Assembly: GCA_013365365.1 (NCBI GenBank)
Contig: JABVXU010000139.1
Coordinates: 60,590 to 124,589 of the forward strand
Length of the DNA stretch: 64,000 bases
Reading direction: 5' to 3'
Origin: Cruorifilaria tuberocauda
Lineage: Eukaryota; Nematoda; Chromadorea; Rhabditida; Onchocercidae
A model generated the notes under the pieces. It had not been told where the DNA came from and made no database searches. It was given only the letters and a program-made list of their open reading frames with translations. Shown here piece by piece: positions 49,727 to 62,425 of this stretch; within the stretch, counting starts at the first letter, position 1, and the number at the start of each line of letters is the position of its first letter. The position numbers and the translations under genes were made by a program.

Positions 49727-52108
49727 CTAGCAACAGAATTTCAGAAAACATAAATTTAAACAGCCAATGAAAATATCTATAATTGCTATGGCTAATGCGC
49801 CACACGCGAAGTAGAATCTGCATTCAGCTTCATTCTGAATTTTTATTTCAAGGCTTCTTACCAGGTTAGCAAAATTATCTGAAAAAAAATGTATACAATG
49901 TGGATCATTTAGGTTTTTAAATTTGATTTCTTTTTTTCCTTAAGCATTCTAAGCATTCTAAGAAGTAAAAATTCCAACATTTTGCTGAGAAGATTCCAAA
50001 TCGGTAAACGATAAGAAAATGATCAATTTATGGCACGTATACCATTCATTAAGTTCGGTGAACTAACTGTTAAAATTTTAAGAAATGCAAAGGTGCTACT
50101 ATACATTTCTTCAAAACTGAGTTATAGTAATTTACTGAATAGTAATTTCCCATACTGTATATTGTAAATTTAATTCACATATGATGTTATATCTCTGATC
50201 AGATTTTATCATAGAGTTTATCAATTAAAATCAAACAATGGGTTAAATATAATGCTAGTTATGTTTATGTTTTCAGAAATCTAAGTATGATATTGTCAAA
50301 AAAACTGCTGCAAACAATAAAATAATCCAAACTTCGAATTAATCAAAAAATTATCCTTTAATTTCTGCTTTCACTTAAATTGATTATTTAAAAAGTTATT
50401 AGTTAAAACAGAACTAATGAACAACTATTACTAATAAATATTGATAGAATTTTGAATTTATCCACGAATATTTGAGAGTAAATAAGAAAACGCCTATGTA
50501 TAATTTTTAAATATATGAAAATTTTGAGAAAAAAGAAAAGTTACTCTGATAATGAGCATGATAATCAGTAATAGTATATAAGAGTATGGTATTAATAACA
50601 TGATAATAAATAAATATAATGATTAGTAGCATAATCTAAAACGAACGGTCTGTAAAGATATATCTAAAATAAATAACTTTCATACAATAATTAACTGTTC
50701 TCTTCAGAAAACATTTTTTTTTAATGTTTCATTTCGGGTAATTGACAGTATATATTAAAAGGGATTTTTGAAAAATATGCTGCTTGCAGAACTTTGTGAA
50801 TTTCTAAATTCCCTTTCCTTACTAATATTGTAACTCTCAAACTAGTTCAGAATTTAATTTAAGTATTTTAGAGTATACGTTTGAAAAAAACATACGTATG
50901 ACTTTTTGATTGTTTACTGCAAAAATAATAATTGCGGCAGCAAGAAATAAAGCAACAATTAATGAAAGCATAGTTAACAATTGCATGCATATTTTTCGAC
51001 AGTAACATCCAAAGAATGAAATGATTGTCCAAAAAATAGTTATCATCTCGGCAATCAAACATGAGCACATCAATATTACCACTATCTTTTCCCAATCCTC
51101 TAATCGCTGAAAAATGGTTCAAGTAAATGATTTTCTTTCACACTTCTTTTTCAACTTGCTTTGTTGGAAACCATTCGGTAATATGATAAATAACGTGCGT
51201 CGCTAAAAGTCTGGAACCTATATACCTTAGATAAGTAAGGAGATTATTCGACTACTGCAAATTCCATACAAATTTTTCAAAGGTTATAGTTTCAACTTCA
51301 GATTTTAAATAACAGCAAATTTCATCAGAATCAAGTTAGCATGATTCTAGACATAGAGAATATTATTGCTATATGAAGGAAGATATTTTTTTCGAAACAA
51401 ATATTTTAGTTATGATTTTTTGCCAATCCTGTTCATTAACCGACCAGAATGATCAAAATGATCAATCTAAATTGAAACTGAAGTTCCAGAAAACACTAAT
51501 TATGATTTAACGATACAACTAATTATTGATTTTCCTTATTCAAATTTCCTTATTACTATTAAACTATTTACGTGAAACCAATGTTTGCAAAAATCGATAG
51601 GATCAGCTTCATTATTATAAATGGGAACGTCAGTTGATGCAGTTCGACAGAGAAATTCTTCTAATGAACCAAATTCTTTAGGTATTCTGAAATTTTTCAA
51701 GTCTTCGCTGATATTTGCCGCTGCTTTTTGTAATTCTTTCAAACCTGAAATTACAATTTAAATCAGAAGAGATCAATAATATGGAAGCGGTTTTGTGAAA
51801 AAAGTTTTTAACTGAATTGATTGAATATTTCAAGATTTTTAAGATGGTATTTTTTCTTCACAGTGCTTGCTTGAAGGAGAAATAATTTTCATCTTCATCA
51901 AGCTGTAATTTTTCCCTCTTACTTACTACAGCTCCAGTGAAGCTTCATCAAGAAGATAGTAGCGATTGAAAAAGATCCGCGAAAATGATAAATTTTGAAA
52001 ATTTAACTAAAAAGAATCACCGGGCAAAAACATTGACAGAGTGGTTAGACCGAGTACAACGACCATTAAGATGCCAAATAAAAGTTGTCCAAGGAATGAA
52101 AGGCACAT
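49727..52108 (-). CDS. Clc-like (claudin-like) tetraspan membrane protein B
   Basis: Exons 52021-52108 (88 nt), 51572-51744 (173), 50896-51106 (211) and 49727-49878 (152) join in phase to 207 residues. Exon 1 encodes MCLSFLGQLLFGILM and the rest of TM1, ending in FLPG. Exon 2 is an extracellular loop with KELQKAAANISEDL, one cysteine in EEFLCRTAS, and DFCKHWFH at its end. Exon 3 holds TM2 and TM3 with the short FGCYCRKIC turn between them. Exon 4 holds TM4 and a tail ending KFCC. It shares the first-exon MC-S-x-x-GQLxF pattern, the intron phases and the exon 1, 3 and 4 lengths with Clc-like gene A, so the two are clear paralogues. The strong GTATGT donor after 50896 fixes the exon 3 end. Confidence 0.85.
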
Positions 52109-52731
52109 TGCTCTATTTATATCCTTCAAAATTCTTCTTATCCACTAGCAACTAATGAGTAGCTAAAATTAATGAGAATTGAAAAGAGAATCAATTGAGC
52201 AGTAATATCATCAGTCCTGTACGCTAAATCTCATCTGAAAAACAATACAGTTGAGAATTTCAAAACATCGGAATGAAAATTCTAATTTTCTGACGAATGT
52301 CATGGTTGTATCAGATCAGTTTGGAACAAATTAAATTACGATAAGTTATCAGCAAAGTGATTAGAACAACAACCAAAGTTCCTAATTATGGGTTCAGTTT
52401 AGGATTTGAATAGTATAATTCCACAATATTAATTCAAAGAAATTAATGGACTGTAATAAATCACTTCTGACTGATATCATTTGATTACTCTTTGCCTTCT
52501 TTTCTTTCTCTCTTTTCGTTTCCACGTTTTGATGATGAATATTGAATGAACGATTAAATTCGAATGAAACGATGCCAATGCTATGATTATAAAAAGATTC
52601 CACCACTAAAATATTATTTATACATAATATGCAAGGTTGAAATAATTGATTAGTAATTTTCATTAAATATTAATGAGTGGCGTTGTTTCAAAGAAAGCAA
52701 TATAATTGCTTTTTATGAATGAAATACTTGC

Positions 52732-52809
52732 AAACGATTTTACCTGTTTATTTTCTGTTTGTATTCGATGAACTGAAACGATCTTACCTGTTTGTATTCG
52801 ATGAACTCG
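52732..52809. repeat. Tandem duplication of a 34-44 bp unit
   Basis: Unit 1 (52732-52775) and unit 2 (52776-52809) both contain AAACGAT, TTACCTGTTT and GTATTCGATGAACT. Unit 1 has about 10 extra bases between these blocks. The repeat sits about 0.6 kb upstream of the start of Clc-like gene B. Confidence 0.85.
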
Positions 52810-54972
52810 TAAGTCTCTCAAATATTGAATGCATCAAAACAAAAAAACTGACTCGGAATATTTTAAAAATTGAATGAAACATTGAAATTATTTTATTTCA
52901 TGCTGTCAGGAGCCATTTTAGATAAATTTTTATAGAACGGAAGCTGACTTATTATTTCCAATTAAAACAAATATATTTGAGTTGCATAAATCAATTTTCT
53001 TTAAGTTTTTGAATTTCTTAATTCGTCTTACACAACTTTGATTTCATTAATTCAGGGAAAAGTATACCAATGAGAAGAACGACAAAAGAATCATTTAGGG
53101 AGAAAGGAGAAAGAGAAATGACGATTAAACCGTGCAAACACTTTCTGCCTATATTGAGATTATTTATTCAAAACAACGAAAAGCGGTAAAAGCTGGGAGA
53201 TTAATTTTTGGCTCCTGATGGATGACTTCAACATTTCAAAACTCATAATTTGATAGATGAAAAATTCTATATTTGAAGAAATTGAGAAATAAATGGGAAA
53301 TTTGGGTAACTAACTAAATAGATAACTAAACAACAACAAATTTAATAAAAAATTAAAACAATCACAGAAAAAGTGTCTTATTTATGCTTCATATAGCAAA
53401 ATTTTCACAGCTTTTCCTTTCAAAAGCTTTTTATTCCTTCGTGACTAAAATCATAATGACATTTCTGAAATGGCTTGATAGAAACTGTCAATTTTCACAA
53501 AACATGTAAAGTTCAAATTTAGCCTCGATAAATTCAGTATGGATTGTATAAAACAATGTTCCCGATCAATGATTCATAAAAGAAATAAATTCACACACGG
53601 GATAAAACGTTACGCAAAGAGTCTCACGACATTTTCATCTCGTTTCTTACCTCTCGATTATCCCATTTTTATCTCCACACTAAGATTATCGATAAAATTT
53701 ATTGATTTTCAGCGATCAATATTTTGTTCATATTTTTTCATGTTTTGATTCTTTTAAATTTTAAAGTACCCAAATCTTCTGCAGTTTTTAGAATTTGAGA
53801 GTGCTTAAATAATGAGAATTCGCAAAATTAATGAAAAGTTCCAACCTTTGGTAAAAATAAATTCAAAGTCTAAAATGATGACTAAGAGAAGAGATCAGCT
53901 CTTAAGCGACGGACGAGAAGCGCATTATGCAAACAGTCGCAGTGCTAGCTTCCTTTGCTACCTTTTACATAAAGCTGTAAACGTTCTTTTTCAAACAAAT
54001 TGATTTCACTATCATTGCTACATATTTCTGCTATTTAAAACTCGCTGTACAAGAACATTTCGCTTTTTTACTCAAACACTAAGTCATTAAGGGATTAAAT
54101 CATTAAATTTCATAAACGCAATTGCTATATTAATTCATTTGAATAATCGTTAACAATATGATTATTTAAAACTTCCAGTGATAGAACTCCCCGGTAAGCT
54201 TTGAAACCCCAGATAACTTCCAAGTTAGATCTCGTAGAATGTATAATTAGAACTACCGAATAGTTCAACATAATACTAATTCTTATAATGAAAAAATAAT
54301 GATGTTTTACTCATTATTATATACTCTTTAGCTACCATAGCAACTGCGTAAGACAGAGTAAGTTCGATCTAACTTGGAAAAAGACATTTTAATTGAGGAA
54401 GCAATGCTCAATTATCAAACATCACAAGTCAATTCATTGTGAGTCATTTCAGAATTACATTTGTTAAAAATCTGAATTTAGCCTACTCCAATTTAACTAA
54501 TTTTAGTCATTTCATTTCAACAAAACCAACAAAACCAACAAAAAATTGGTACAGTAATCAAATGCTTACAGTACCAATTTTGTTAAAAAAATCTGAAAAC
54601 TTGTGCAAGTATTTCGAACAAAAATTATTTTTACAATAATAAGTGTTGCAGGTATGATTTACACAACATTATTCGTTTCATGGAAAGCAAACTTTTTTTT
54701 TTAGAAAGCAATACTTCAGTCGTTATTATTACACCTTATAATGGTGGTATTGGATACGACTTGTGATCGCTATCAGCTTTTGAAGTAAAGATAATAAGGA
54801 TGATCAATTATTCAATTTTCAGGCATATGAAATGATCGATTTTCATTTATAATATAGCAATAGATGATGATAATAACAGGTGAATGAATGAATATTGGAG
54901 TAAGTGCAAAGTGAAACGAAAGCGATTGCACAGGAAAGGAGATATCTCATTCTTGTCTTTATAAATTCATTA

Positions 54973-54988
54973 TGTACACACACACACA
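54973..54988. repeat. AC dinucleotide run
   Basis: A short (AC)n microsatellite in noncoding DNA. Confidence 0.8.
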
Positions 54989-57738
54989 TACTCATACACG
55001 ACTTCTTTTATATGACAAAAATTGAAATTTGTCATGGAAAGATGCATAGGTATGAAAAATATCAAAATGAATGAAAGGTTTTTCATTCGGGAATATTGAG
55101 GTGTTTCTGATACCATTTTGTATGCACGGTTTATTGTTACCATTGAATAAATTTGAATAAATGAACGATCGATGAATAAGCAAATAAATAACATACGTTT
55201 CTCCACAAATAAGAAAGTGAAAAAAACAGAGTGATGAATAAATTATTTTCTTTACAGCTGAATACAGGTAAATGATGAGCAGATAAATGAATAAATAAAT
55301 AATGTAAGTACATATTCCCAATTGCGTTGCCGTGGAAATGTGATAATTAGATGATTAGAAAGCTTTTTTATCAATTATGAATGATGCATGGGAAATACGC
55401 TAATGATTTATCTATTACCGAACAGCGATCAAGACAAATATCAGCGATAAAAGTTCCTAATTTATCAGCTAATTATATAATCATAAAAACAAGTGAGTAT
55501 GGATGGGGATCGTTTAATTTCTGATTTTGACATGAATACCAAATTTAAAAATAAAAATGTTGAAAGTTGATGCAGTCCTGGTGTTCATCTTTGTATTTCA
55601 GAAATCATTTATCAAACGAAAATTTTAATTATTATTTACAGTTCCATACATCATTCAAGTAAAATTACACTCAGTAACATTTCAAAAAATAGATAATATA
55701 CAAAAACATGCAGTTATGTGTCTTTTTATTTTTTCCTAAAACTTGCATGAATTGGATGAATGTGAGCAAAATTGGGGAAACTTGAATGAATAACGAATTT
55801 CATTTTGTGTACATTAATATATAAAGGATCGCTCCAACTAGTTTTTCCTCTCATATGAAATTCTGGCAAAATTAGTAATCAAGAGATAGACAGCAAAGGG
55901 AACAGGAAGTTGTGCACATCATTGTTTACCAGTTATTGATCGTCATTAGTGTTTAACGATTTGTATTGTTAAATTTTTCTTCCCATCATTTCTCTTATTT
56001 CAATTCATCTTAAGAGCACTGTTAACGAGCAATATGTATACAATATTTTCCATTCTTTCTTATTATCATTGATTACCTTTTTCACATTTTGCAGGAAATA
56101 ATTCCTTATCAAGGATCAATTAATGTATTATCAAGGATTAATTAGTGTTCTCATCTAATAACTTATTCAATATTTATCATTAAAATATAAAGTACAATTA
56201 GATTTATGGATAATGCTTAATGATGTCACTGCAACAAATCATTAGTGGAAAAAAAGAGAAATGAATTTGCAAGATGAGTAGGAATTATTTCTAAACAATG
56301 ATTTTTCTTCTTCTAACCTTTGGCATCTGTCCCGATATTTAGCATTTCATTGAAAAGATACTGGAAATTTTTGTGTCTTATCAAATTCATTCCAAATCAA
56401 CGAGTTTATTGCAGCAGATCCTAGAAAAGCAATTACAAATTAAAATTCAATATGAATGGACTGTACAATAATCACATTAGACGACATGAACGATAGTTCC
56501 TTATTTTTCTCAAATTTCCTTCCTTCAATGATTTCACTGTATTTTTTGGAGTAGAAGAAAGCAAAATCTCGGCATAATTAACATTCATTCTTCTTCCAAC
56601 AATTCAGTGGTTTGAAAAATTTAAAGTGAAAACAATTAGAAATTGTCCTTTAACAACTCCGAACTCTCTTGATATCAAATAATGCTATGATATCACTTTC
56701 TTTTTTACTTATTTACTACGTCCTCTTTTCCTAATTAAATAAATGAAACCTTGATGAATCTAAAAAAGAAATTCTTTGAAACAGCGTTGACACAAGTAAA
56801 ATATGTGAACATATACGAACATAGACATATTCAACGTTTCATATACAATTACGAATACTAAATTTTGTTAAAGTAAAATTTGTTAAATACAAAACTTTTA
56901 ATCTATTTCATTCCTTATAAAAATCGAACTTTACTTTCATTTAAGAATTACAAACAACGAATTTGAATGAATGAATTTTAGTTATCACAGGAAGTTGAGA
57001 ATTACATCATTAATGATTAAATATATCTAATCAAATATCAAATCAAAAAGCTAACTAATCAAATATAAAATATTTATTTATAATATAAATGTGAGATATA
57101 AACAGGAATATTTCAAATTCATATGAGATATATGCAAAGGAGTAAATTGAATTAATCTTCAAGTTCCTAAATTTGTTGTCGAACTTGAGCTATTGGAAAC
57201 AGAACTACTGGAACTCGAAATGGGATGTTGAAATCTTCGAATCAGCTTTTCAGTCTTTCTTTGCATACTATTTATCTATTCTTTTTAATCTACTGCTACT
57301 GTTTCTCTACTGTTTCTCACACCTTTTAGATCTTTGTCCCCTCTCTCTTTCCTTATTTCTTTTCTTTCGATTTCATGGATACTTTTCGATAATTCCTTAC
57401 ATCTAATAATAATCTACCCGTATCTCAAACATTCTTATCATTCTCTACTTATCAAATTATCATCTCGAACACTCCATCTTCTATTCTATTGAAGCAGGTT
57501 TAAACTCATTTTGCTAAGTAATAAAATGAATTGGGTAAAAAATACTTTGTAAATTTTTATTCTCGAACAGTTCCACTTACGTGTTACTACTTTGCGTGTT
57601 ATATATTTCCCCTGTCAAGTACTGACTTTTGATATTTGCGACACGAACGGATTCACTTCCACGCTTACGATCTTCCTCTTTCATTTGACAGTGATTCTAT
57701 TATATTTGCATGAATGCATTTTTTTATATTTCAGGAAG

Positions 57739-59719
57739 ATGCGATATATCGCTAATCGATGTGGCACTGTATCATTGCTAACTGCTTCTTTCTTTGCTGG
57801 TTACTGGACTGACAATTATTTACTGAAACGAGCAAATGCCGCCACTGCTCAGGTGCATTTCATTTTGGATTTTTAGTTCTAGACTTAGCGCAACTGTTTT
57901 CGAGATTTTTGTTTTTTATTCTTTTCCCAAAATTCTAGTTGGATTTTTCATCCCAAGAATTTGCTCTGCTTGGTATATTGCAGCATAGGGATACCGTTTT
58001 CAGTTACCGCTAACTACACCACCTCACATTTTGACCGGTTCCTCCTCAATCTTGGATATCGATCATGTGAAAGAACAGCCGTCTCGTGCATCCCAAATAA
58101 TGCGTTATGGTTATCCCGGTTTTGATAACTTACGCACTTTCGAAGATTATGTTTTATCATATGACCGTCGGAACAGGTTATTACACATTTCACATGTGAT
58201 TTCCATATATAGAGTTAAATATCAAACGAATTCCAGAAAGAAATTTGAAATCTATATATTCTGTTAATTATAAGTGCTTTTTGATGTAAAAAGATTTAAA
58301 AATTTACTATATTATCTAGTTTTACTTCATATTTAAAAATTTTCATTTTATTTCCTTCCGTTTGCACCTATATTAACTATCAGGAAATGCTGAATTATTT
58401 TATTTATTGGGTTTTATTGCTTTTTCTTTTAGAATAGCTCACTGGGTTGTTGAACATCTAAGTTCAGATAGGCTAATTTACAGTCCATCTGTTGACCGTA
58501 CGAAGTGCAGCTTTCATGAGGACCGATCAATTCATCCTTATTTTAAATCAACAAACGATGACTATAAGGCACATTTTTGCATTCCAGGCCAGCTTCTTTT
58601 TTAACTCTTTCAATTGCCTATTCTTTTACGAGAAGTTACCAAAATAAAGATTTGCCTGAAGTAGAGATCTCTCTACTTTCATCGAAATGAAGATGTTTCT
58701 TTACGTGTCGTAATTTCGGAAAAAAAATTTCGAAAATTACGACACAAAATTTTTCATTCATAATTTCGAATAATTGCAGAATAGCGGGTATGATCGTGGT
58801 CACTTAGCTGCAGCTGGCAATCATCGGCGATCACAAATTGCTATCGACCAAACTTTTTTGTTGAGCAATATGGCACCTCAAGTTGGGAAAGGATTTAATA
58901 GGGGAAAATGGAATGAATTGGAAAAACACGTTAGGTAATGTATTTTAATTCTGTTTTATATCTTCATCTGTTTTGGGGTTTGAAAGAATTCTTATCCGTT
59001 TTTATGTCAAGCGGTATACGATTCAGTGAACCATATAGATTATTAATAATTGGTCAGTATTAATGTCATTTTGCTTCTTGGTGCTCTTTTGTATTTCATT
59101 GCGTTCTGAAGTTTCTTTGAGCATATTCGATAATTTCATTAGGTTCAAATTTTAGGAGGCTTGTTAGAAAACACAAAAATGTGTTCATTTGTACAGGGCC
59201 ACTATTTCTGCCGAAGTTAGAGAATGATGGTTCATTGTATATCAAGTATAAAGTTATTGGTCGAAATAATATTGCCGTACCGACGCATTTCTTTAAGGTA
59301 CTGCTCTTCTTTGCTAAAAGTCTTATCTAACATGATTGTATTTGCATGCTTCAGGTCGTATTGATAGAGCTTATGAATGGCGAATTCGAACTAGAAGCAT
59401 ACATTTTACCAAATGCAGTAAGTTATTTGTAAGAGGTATTTAACTGATGAACTTTTGTTAATTCAGTCCGGAATGCATAATAATAACAGCCATATCGCAA
59501 ATGGATATTCATCGAATAGATGTACTCACTCAAGTTCATTTTCACTCAACTATTTAATATGCAAAATAACTTCAGGTAATACCTGACGATACACCTTTGA
59601 ATTCATTTATGGTGCCATTGGATAGTATTGAGCGCTCTGCTGGATTTCTGATTTTTGATAAATTGCCAAAGAACGCTTTAAAGAAGATTAATGGAAAATC
59701 GAGTAATATATTAAGGTGA
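57739..59719 (+). CDS. cps-6: Endonuclease G (CPS-6 type), mitochondrial
   Basis: A beta-beta-alpha-metal nuclease of the mitochondrial intermembrane space. In C. elegans CPS-6 degrades chromosomal DNA in apoptosis and paternal mitochondrial DNA after fertilisation. Seven exons: 57739-57852, 58004-58176, 58433-58568, 58780-58934, 59156-59297, 59355-59417, 59576-59719; phases agree and give 308 residues, the length I recall for CPS-6. The first 38 residues form a targeting/membrane leader (RYIANRCGTVSLLTASFFAG). The catalytic motif DRGHLAAAGNH has its histidine at about 149. LSNMAPQVG, FNRGKWNELE (metal-binding Asn region), FICTGPLFLPK, VPTHFFKV and the C-terminal FMVPLDSIERSAGFLIF are all present. 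The ATG lies 4 nt after a TTTCAG acceptor. Intron 3 (58569-58779) appears to use a GC donor. The gene is intact and convergent with Clc-like gene C. Confidence 0.97.
58705..58745. repeat. Short inverted repeat inside endonuclease G intron 3
   Basis: GTGTCGTAATTTC (58705-58717) is mirrored by GAAAATTACGACAC (ending 58745), with one extra A and an AT-rich loop. It lies in the same intron that seems to use a GC donor, about 35 bp before its acceptor. Confidence 0.8.
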
Positions 59720-60164
59720 AATTGTTAATAAGTATTATCATTAGTATTGTATTTTCAATTAGTTTGAGATTACTTAGTATTAGCTTATTGATATCACAAA
59801 ACACTAAAGCTCATCTTTAACTAAATGTAGAGCTATTTATTGTTGTATATCTCGCAAAGCAGTTTCAATATGGTTTATCATTTCACAATTAAGAATGCAT
59901 TTAACCATATTTCCTTACGTTTTGAATAATTTTTTCTTTGAATTTCAAAGCATCCAAGTTTCTTATAGTTTTTAGAATTTATTGAGAATGCTTGGAGTAA
60001 TAGCTACTGTAATCAATTTATCATCCTTTTCAAATTGTAATATCCTGCTGTTTTAGAAAGATTTCTATCATTTTAAATGTGTATATATTTCAATTTATTT
60101 CTAATTTTTAAAATATTTACAACGAACGGATGGAATATAATGATGCTATAAACAGTATTCATTT

Positions 60165-61299
60165 TTACCAAAGAAAACACCAAGCCAAGGTAACGTTAAG
60201 AATACCAATGATAAGTGAGAAAAAGGAAAAAATAAAAGCAATGCATAATAAATAGTAACTATAGCCAAGGCCAATGATAAACATTGACAGGTGTAATCCA
60301 CTGTGTCCTGCCGTTCGCAAGAAAACCTTAAGTAAACCTATAACAAATTATCTAAGTGATAGGAATATACATTATATAATATAATGAGAAATAAAACCAA
60401 ATCTACAAGCTAATATCCTTAAATTATATATTCAATTTATCTTATCATTTTAGATGTAAGAATTTTAGTAAGACTAAATTACTTGAAATTTCATGATATC
60501 GTTCCCCATAAGTAGCGACAGCATAAAATATCAACATAAATATAACTGCCGAAAAGCCACTAAATGGTGCTGACATATGTTCATAACGCTCACAACAAAA
60601 TTCTCGCGGTAGAAATAAATATAATATAGCAATTAATTCGATAACTAAAGATGATATCAATGTATATGCTACAGTTATATCCCACGGTTCACGATTCTGA
60701 AGTTAGCATCAATTACAGTGAGAGATAAATTATTGCAAGTTATGGAATTTGAATTCAAGTATTTAGATTTATCAAAGAAATTAGTTTGAAACAAATTATC
60801 TTGAAGACAGCAGAAAACTTTTTAAGGAATCTGAAAAAAGATGAAAAAGTACATTTAGGCTTGCTCGACATGATATAATGAAATAATTTTCCAGATCCAT
60901 GAACTAACATCAAAGATAAAATTGCAAAAATCGACATCTGGTCTCTTTTCGTTACTGATTTTGCTATCTTTTCCTAAATCTCCAAAGCACTGATATCGGA
61001 AGAGGCCGATAGAAGCTGGTATAGCTGGGCCTTCATCCAATGTTTCAGGTTTTTTTTCAAATGTTCTCCAAGCTGAAATGATAAGTTACCAACTTTTCAT
61101 AGAAATTATTGGATAGCTTGAGTTGTTTACTGTGCAATTATGTTAGTGAGATGTTCTTGATATCATCAATATGGTGTAAGCTTCCATTTCATACAGCAGA
61201 GGTGACCTTACCGGGGGTGAGAAGAGAAATGAGCGTGAAAATCATCGTTAAAGCAACGGAAACACCATACGCGATACGACCGACGTTTGACTCCCTCAT
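60165..61299 (-). CDS. Clc-like (claudin-like) tetraspan membrane protein C
   Basis: Exons 61212-61299 (88 nt), 60909-61072 (164), 60483-60696 (214) and 60165-60337 (173) join in phase to 212 residues. Exon 1 encodes MRESNVGRIAYGVSVALTMI and the end of TM1, then LLTP joined to AWRTFEKKP. This gene has the most typical Clc-like loop: FRYQCFGDLGKD, then DFCNFIFD followed by NREPWD. TM2 lies around LISSLVIELIAILYLFL, followed by a FCCERYE turn. TM3 is SGFSAVIFMLIFYAVATYG, and TM4 is within YYLLCIAFIFSFFSLIIGIL. AATAAA on this strand at 60095-60100 lies 65 nt after the stop. Exon 1 has the same length as in genes A and B, and the phases agree. It is convergent with endonuclease G, with 445 bp between stop codons. 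Confidence 0.87.
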
Positions 61300-62174
61300 C
61301 ACGTTAAAACTGTTACACCACACAGCTTCTTACGCTATTATAAAATGATATGAAGCAACCGACTTTTAATTTTTTATATCTTTTCAGTTCTCATTACTTT
61401 TCCATTCTTTAAGGTGAAAATGATAATGATGACTATGGTAAGTATCAGGATAATAAAAATAATACAATCACATATAATTTTCGAAACATTTAAAAGGGAA
61501 TGATAAAGCGGCGTCATTTTTGGATTATGAAATTCGATTATTTAAATATTTTTTAAAATATTAGTATGCAAAAGTATTTTCTGAAGGATAGTTAAAAATT
61601 TTTTAAATATTCACTTAGGAAAGTTTTGCATAAGTAATCACTTTTAGTTAATGATAGAAATAGAATAGAAATAGTGCAATAGATATCAGATTTTCATATG
61701 ATATTTGAAAATGTATGATGCCAAAAATTTAGAATAATCTAGTTATACATGAAAGGATTCTTGAATCCACTGTATCGATAGCATCTTAATTTTATTTTAT
61801 TTCCTCATTTTTTTGACCTTTGCTGCAATATTAACTTTTATGATAACGATTATTTAATATCGTTTAAATATATGAAGAGATAAATGTATTAGCAAGTAAT
61901 ATTTATACTAATTAAATTCTTTATCTCTTATGATGATTGTGTTTTCTCCAATAAATTTGCTCTGTTTATCATCAAATATGCCTTTTTTTGATGCAAATTA
62001 CTTATTTGTGTCACATCTGAAAATTTTTCAGTTTCTTCGATTTCTCATCCTATAACAACCTTCAGTGATATCTTGAAGATAATAAAAAAAAAGCATATGA
62101 AAATATGGAAAATTGATACGAGCATGGAATATTTTAATATAAATTTATTAAAATTAAAATGGCTTTTCAGCAAA
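61300..62174. other. Gene-free stretch
   Basis: AT-rich DNA between Clc-like gene C and the end of the next minus-strand gene. It holds one copy of a 24-base element repeated at 62402 and, at 62144-62149, an AATAAA on the minus strand that likely belongs to the neighbouring gene. Confidence 0.5.
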
Positions 62175-62425
62175 TCATTGATATTTATCTCCAGGCATTT
62201 TTACTTTGTTAATGTCTACCTTACTGATAACCTTTTCTTTTCCGGCTGATATAGTTGGTTTAAGCATAGTTTTTTCCGTGCTGCAGAAATTAACACGTAT
62301 TGTAAAATATGATCAGGCTAAATATCTAAATGATAAGTTCCATTTGCTGATAGATAACTTTTAAAATTTCCACTTCTTTTCCTTTTCTGGCTCCGCAGCT
62401 TTTCTTGAATCCATTGTATCGATAG
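61758..62425. repeat. Short dispersed direct repeat, two copies of 24 bp
   Basis: TTCTTGAATCCACTGTATCG plus ATAG occurs at 61758-61781 and again at 62402-62425 with a single base change (CAC to CAT). The second copy lies in an intron of the minus-strand membrane protein gene. Confidence 0.75.

Larger units (their letters stand above)
52109..57734. other. Gene-free stretch between Clc-like gene B and endonuclease G
   Basis: No exon chain is visible. Frames such as 53539-53748 and 57173-57406 have no domain, weak coding character and no supporting splice pattern. The part just below 57735 should hold the 5' flank of the nuclease gene; the part just above 52109 should hold that of Clc-like gene B. 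Confidence 0.5.

Noticed and set aside
53539..54003. Frames MDCIKQCSRSM... and MRIRKINEKFQPL... considered as a neuropeptide precursor
   Set aside because: No signal peptide, no repeated amidation or cleavage motifs, and no splice support.
58031..58267. Longer reading of endonuclease G exon 2 past 58176
   Set aside because: The GTTATT donor after 58176 is needed to join RIAHWVVEHL in phase; the extension is intron.
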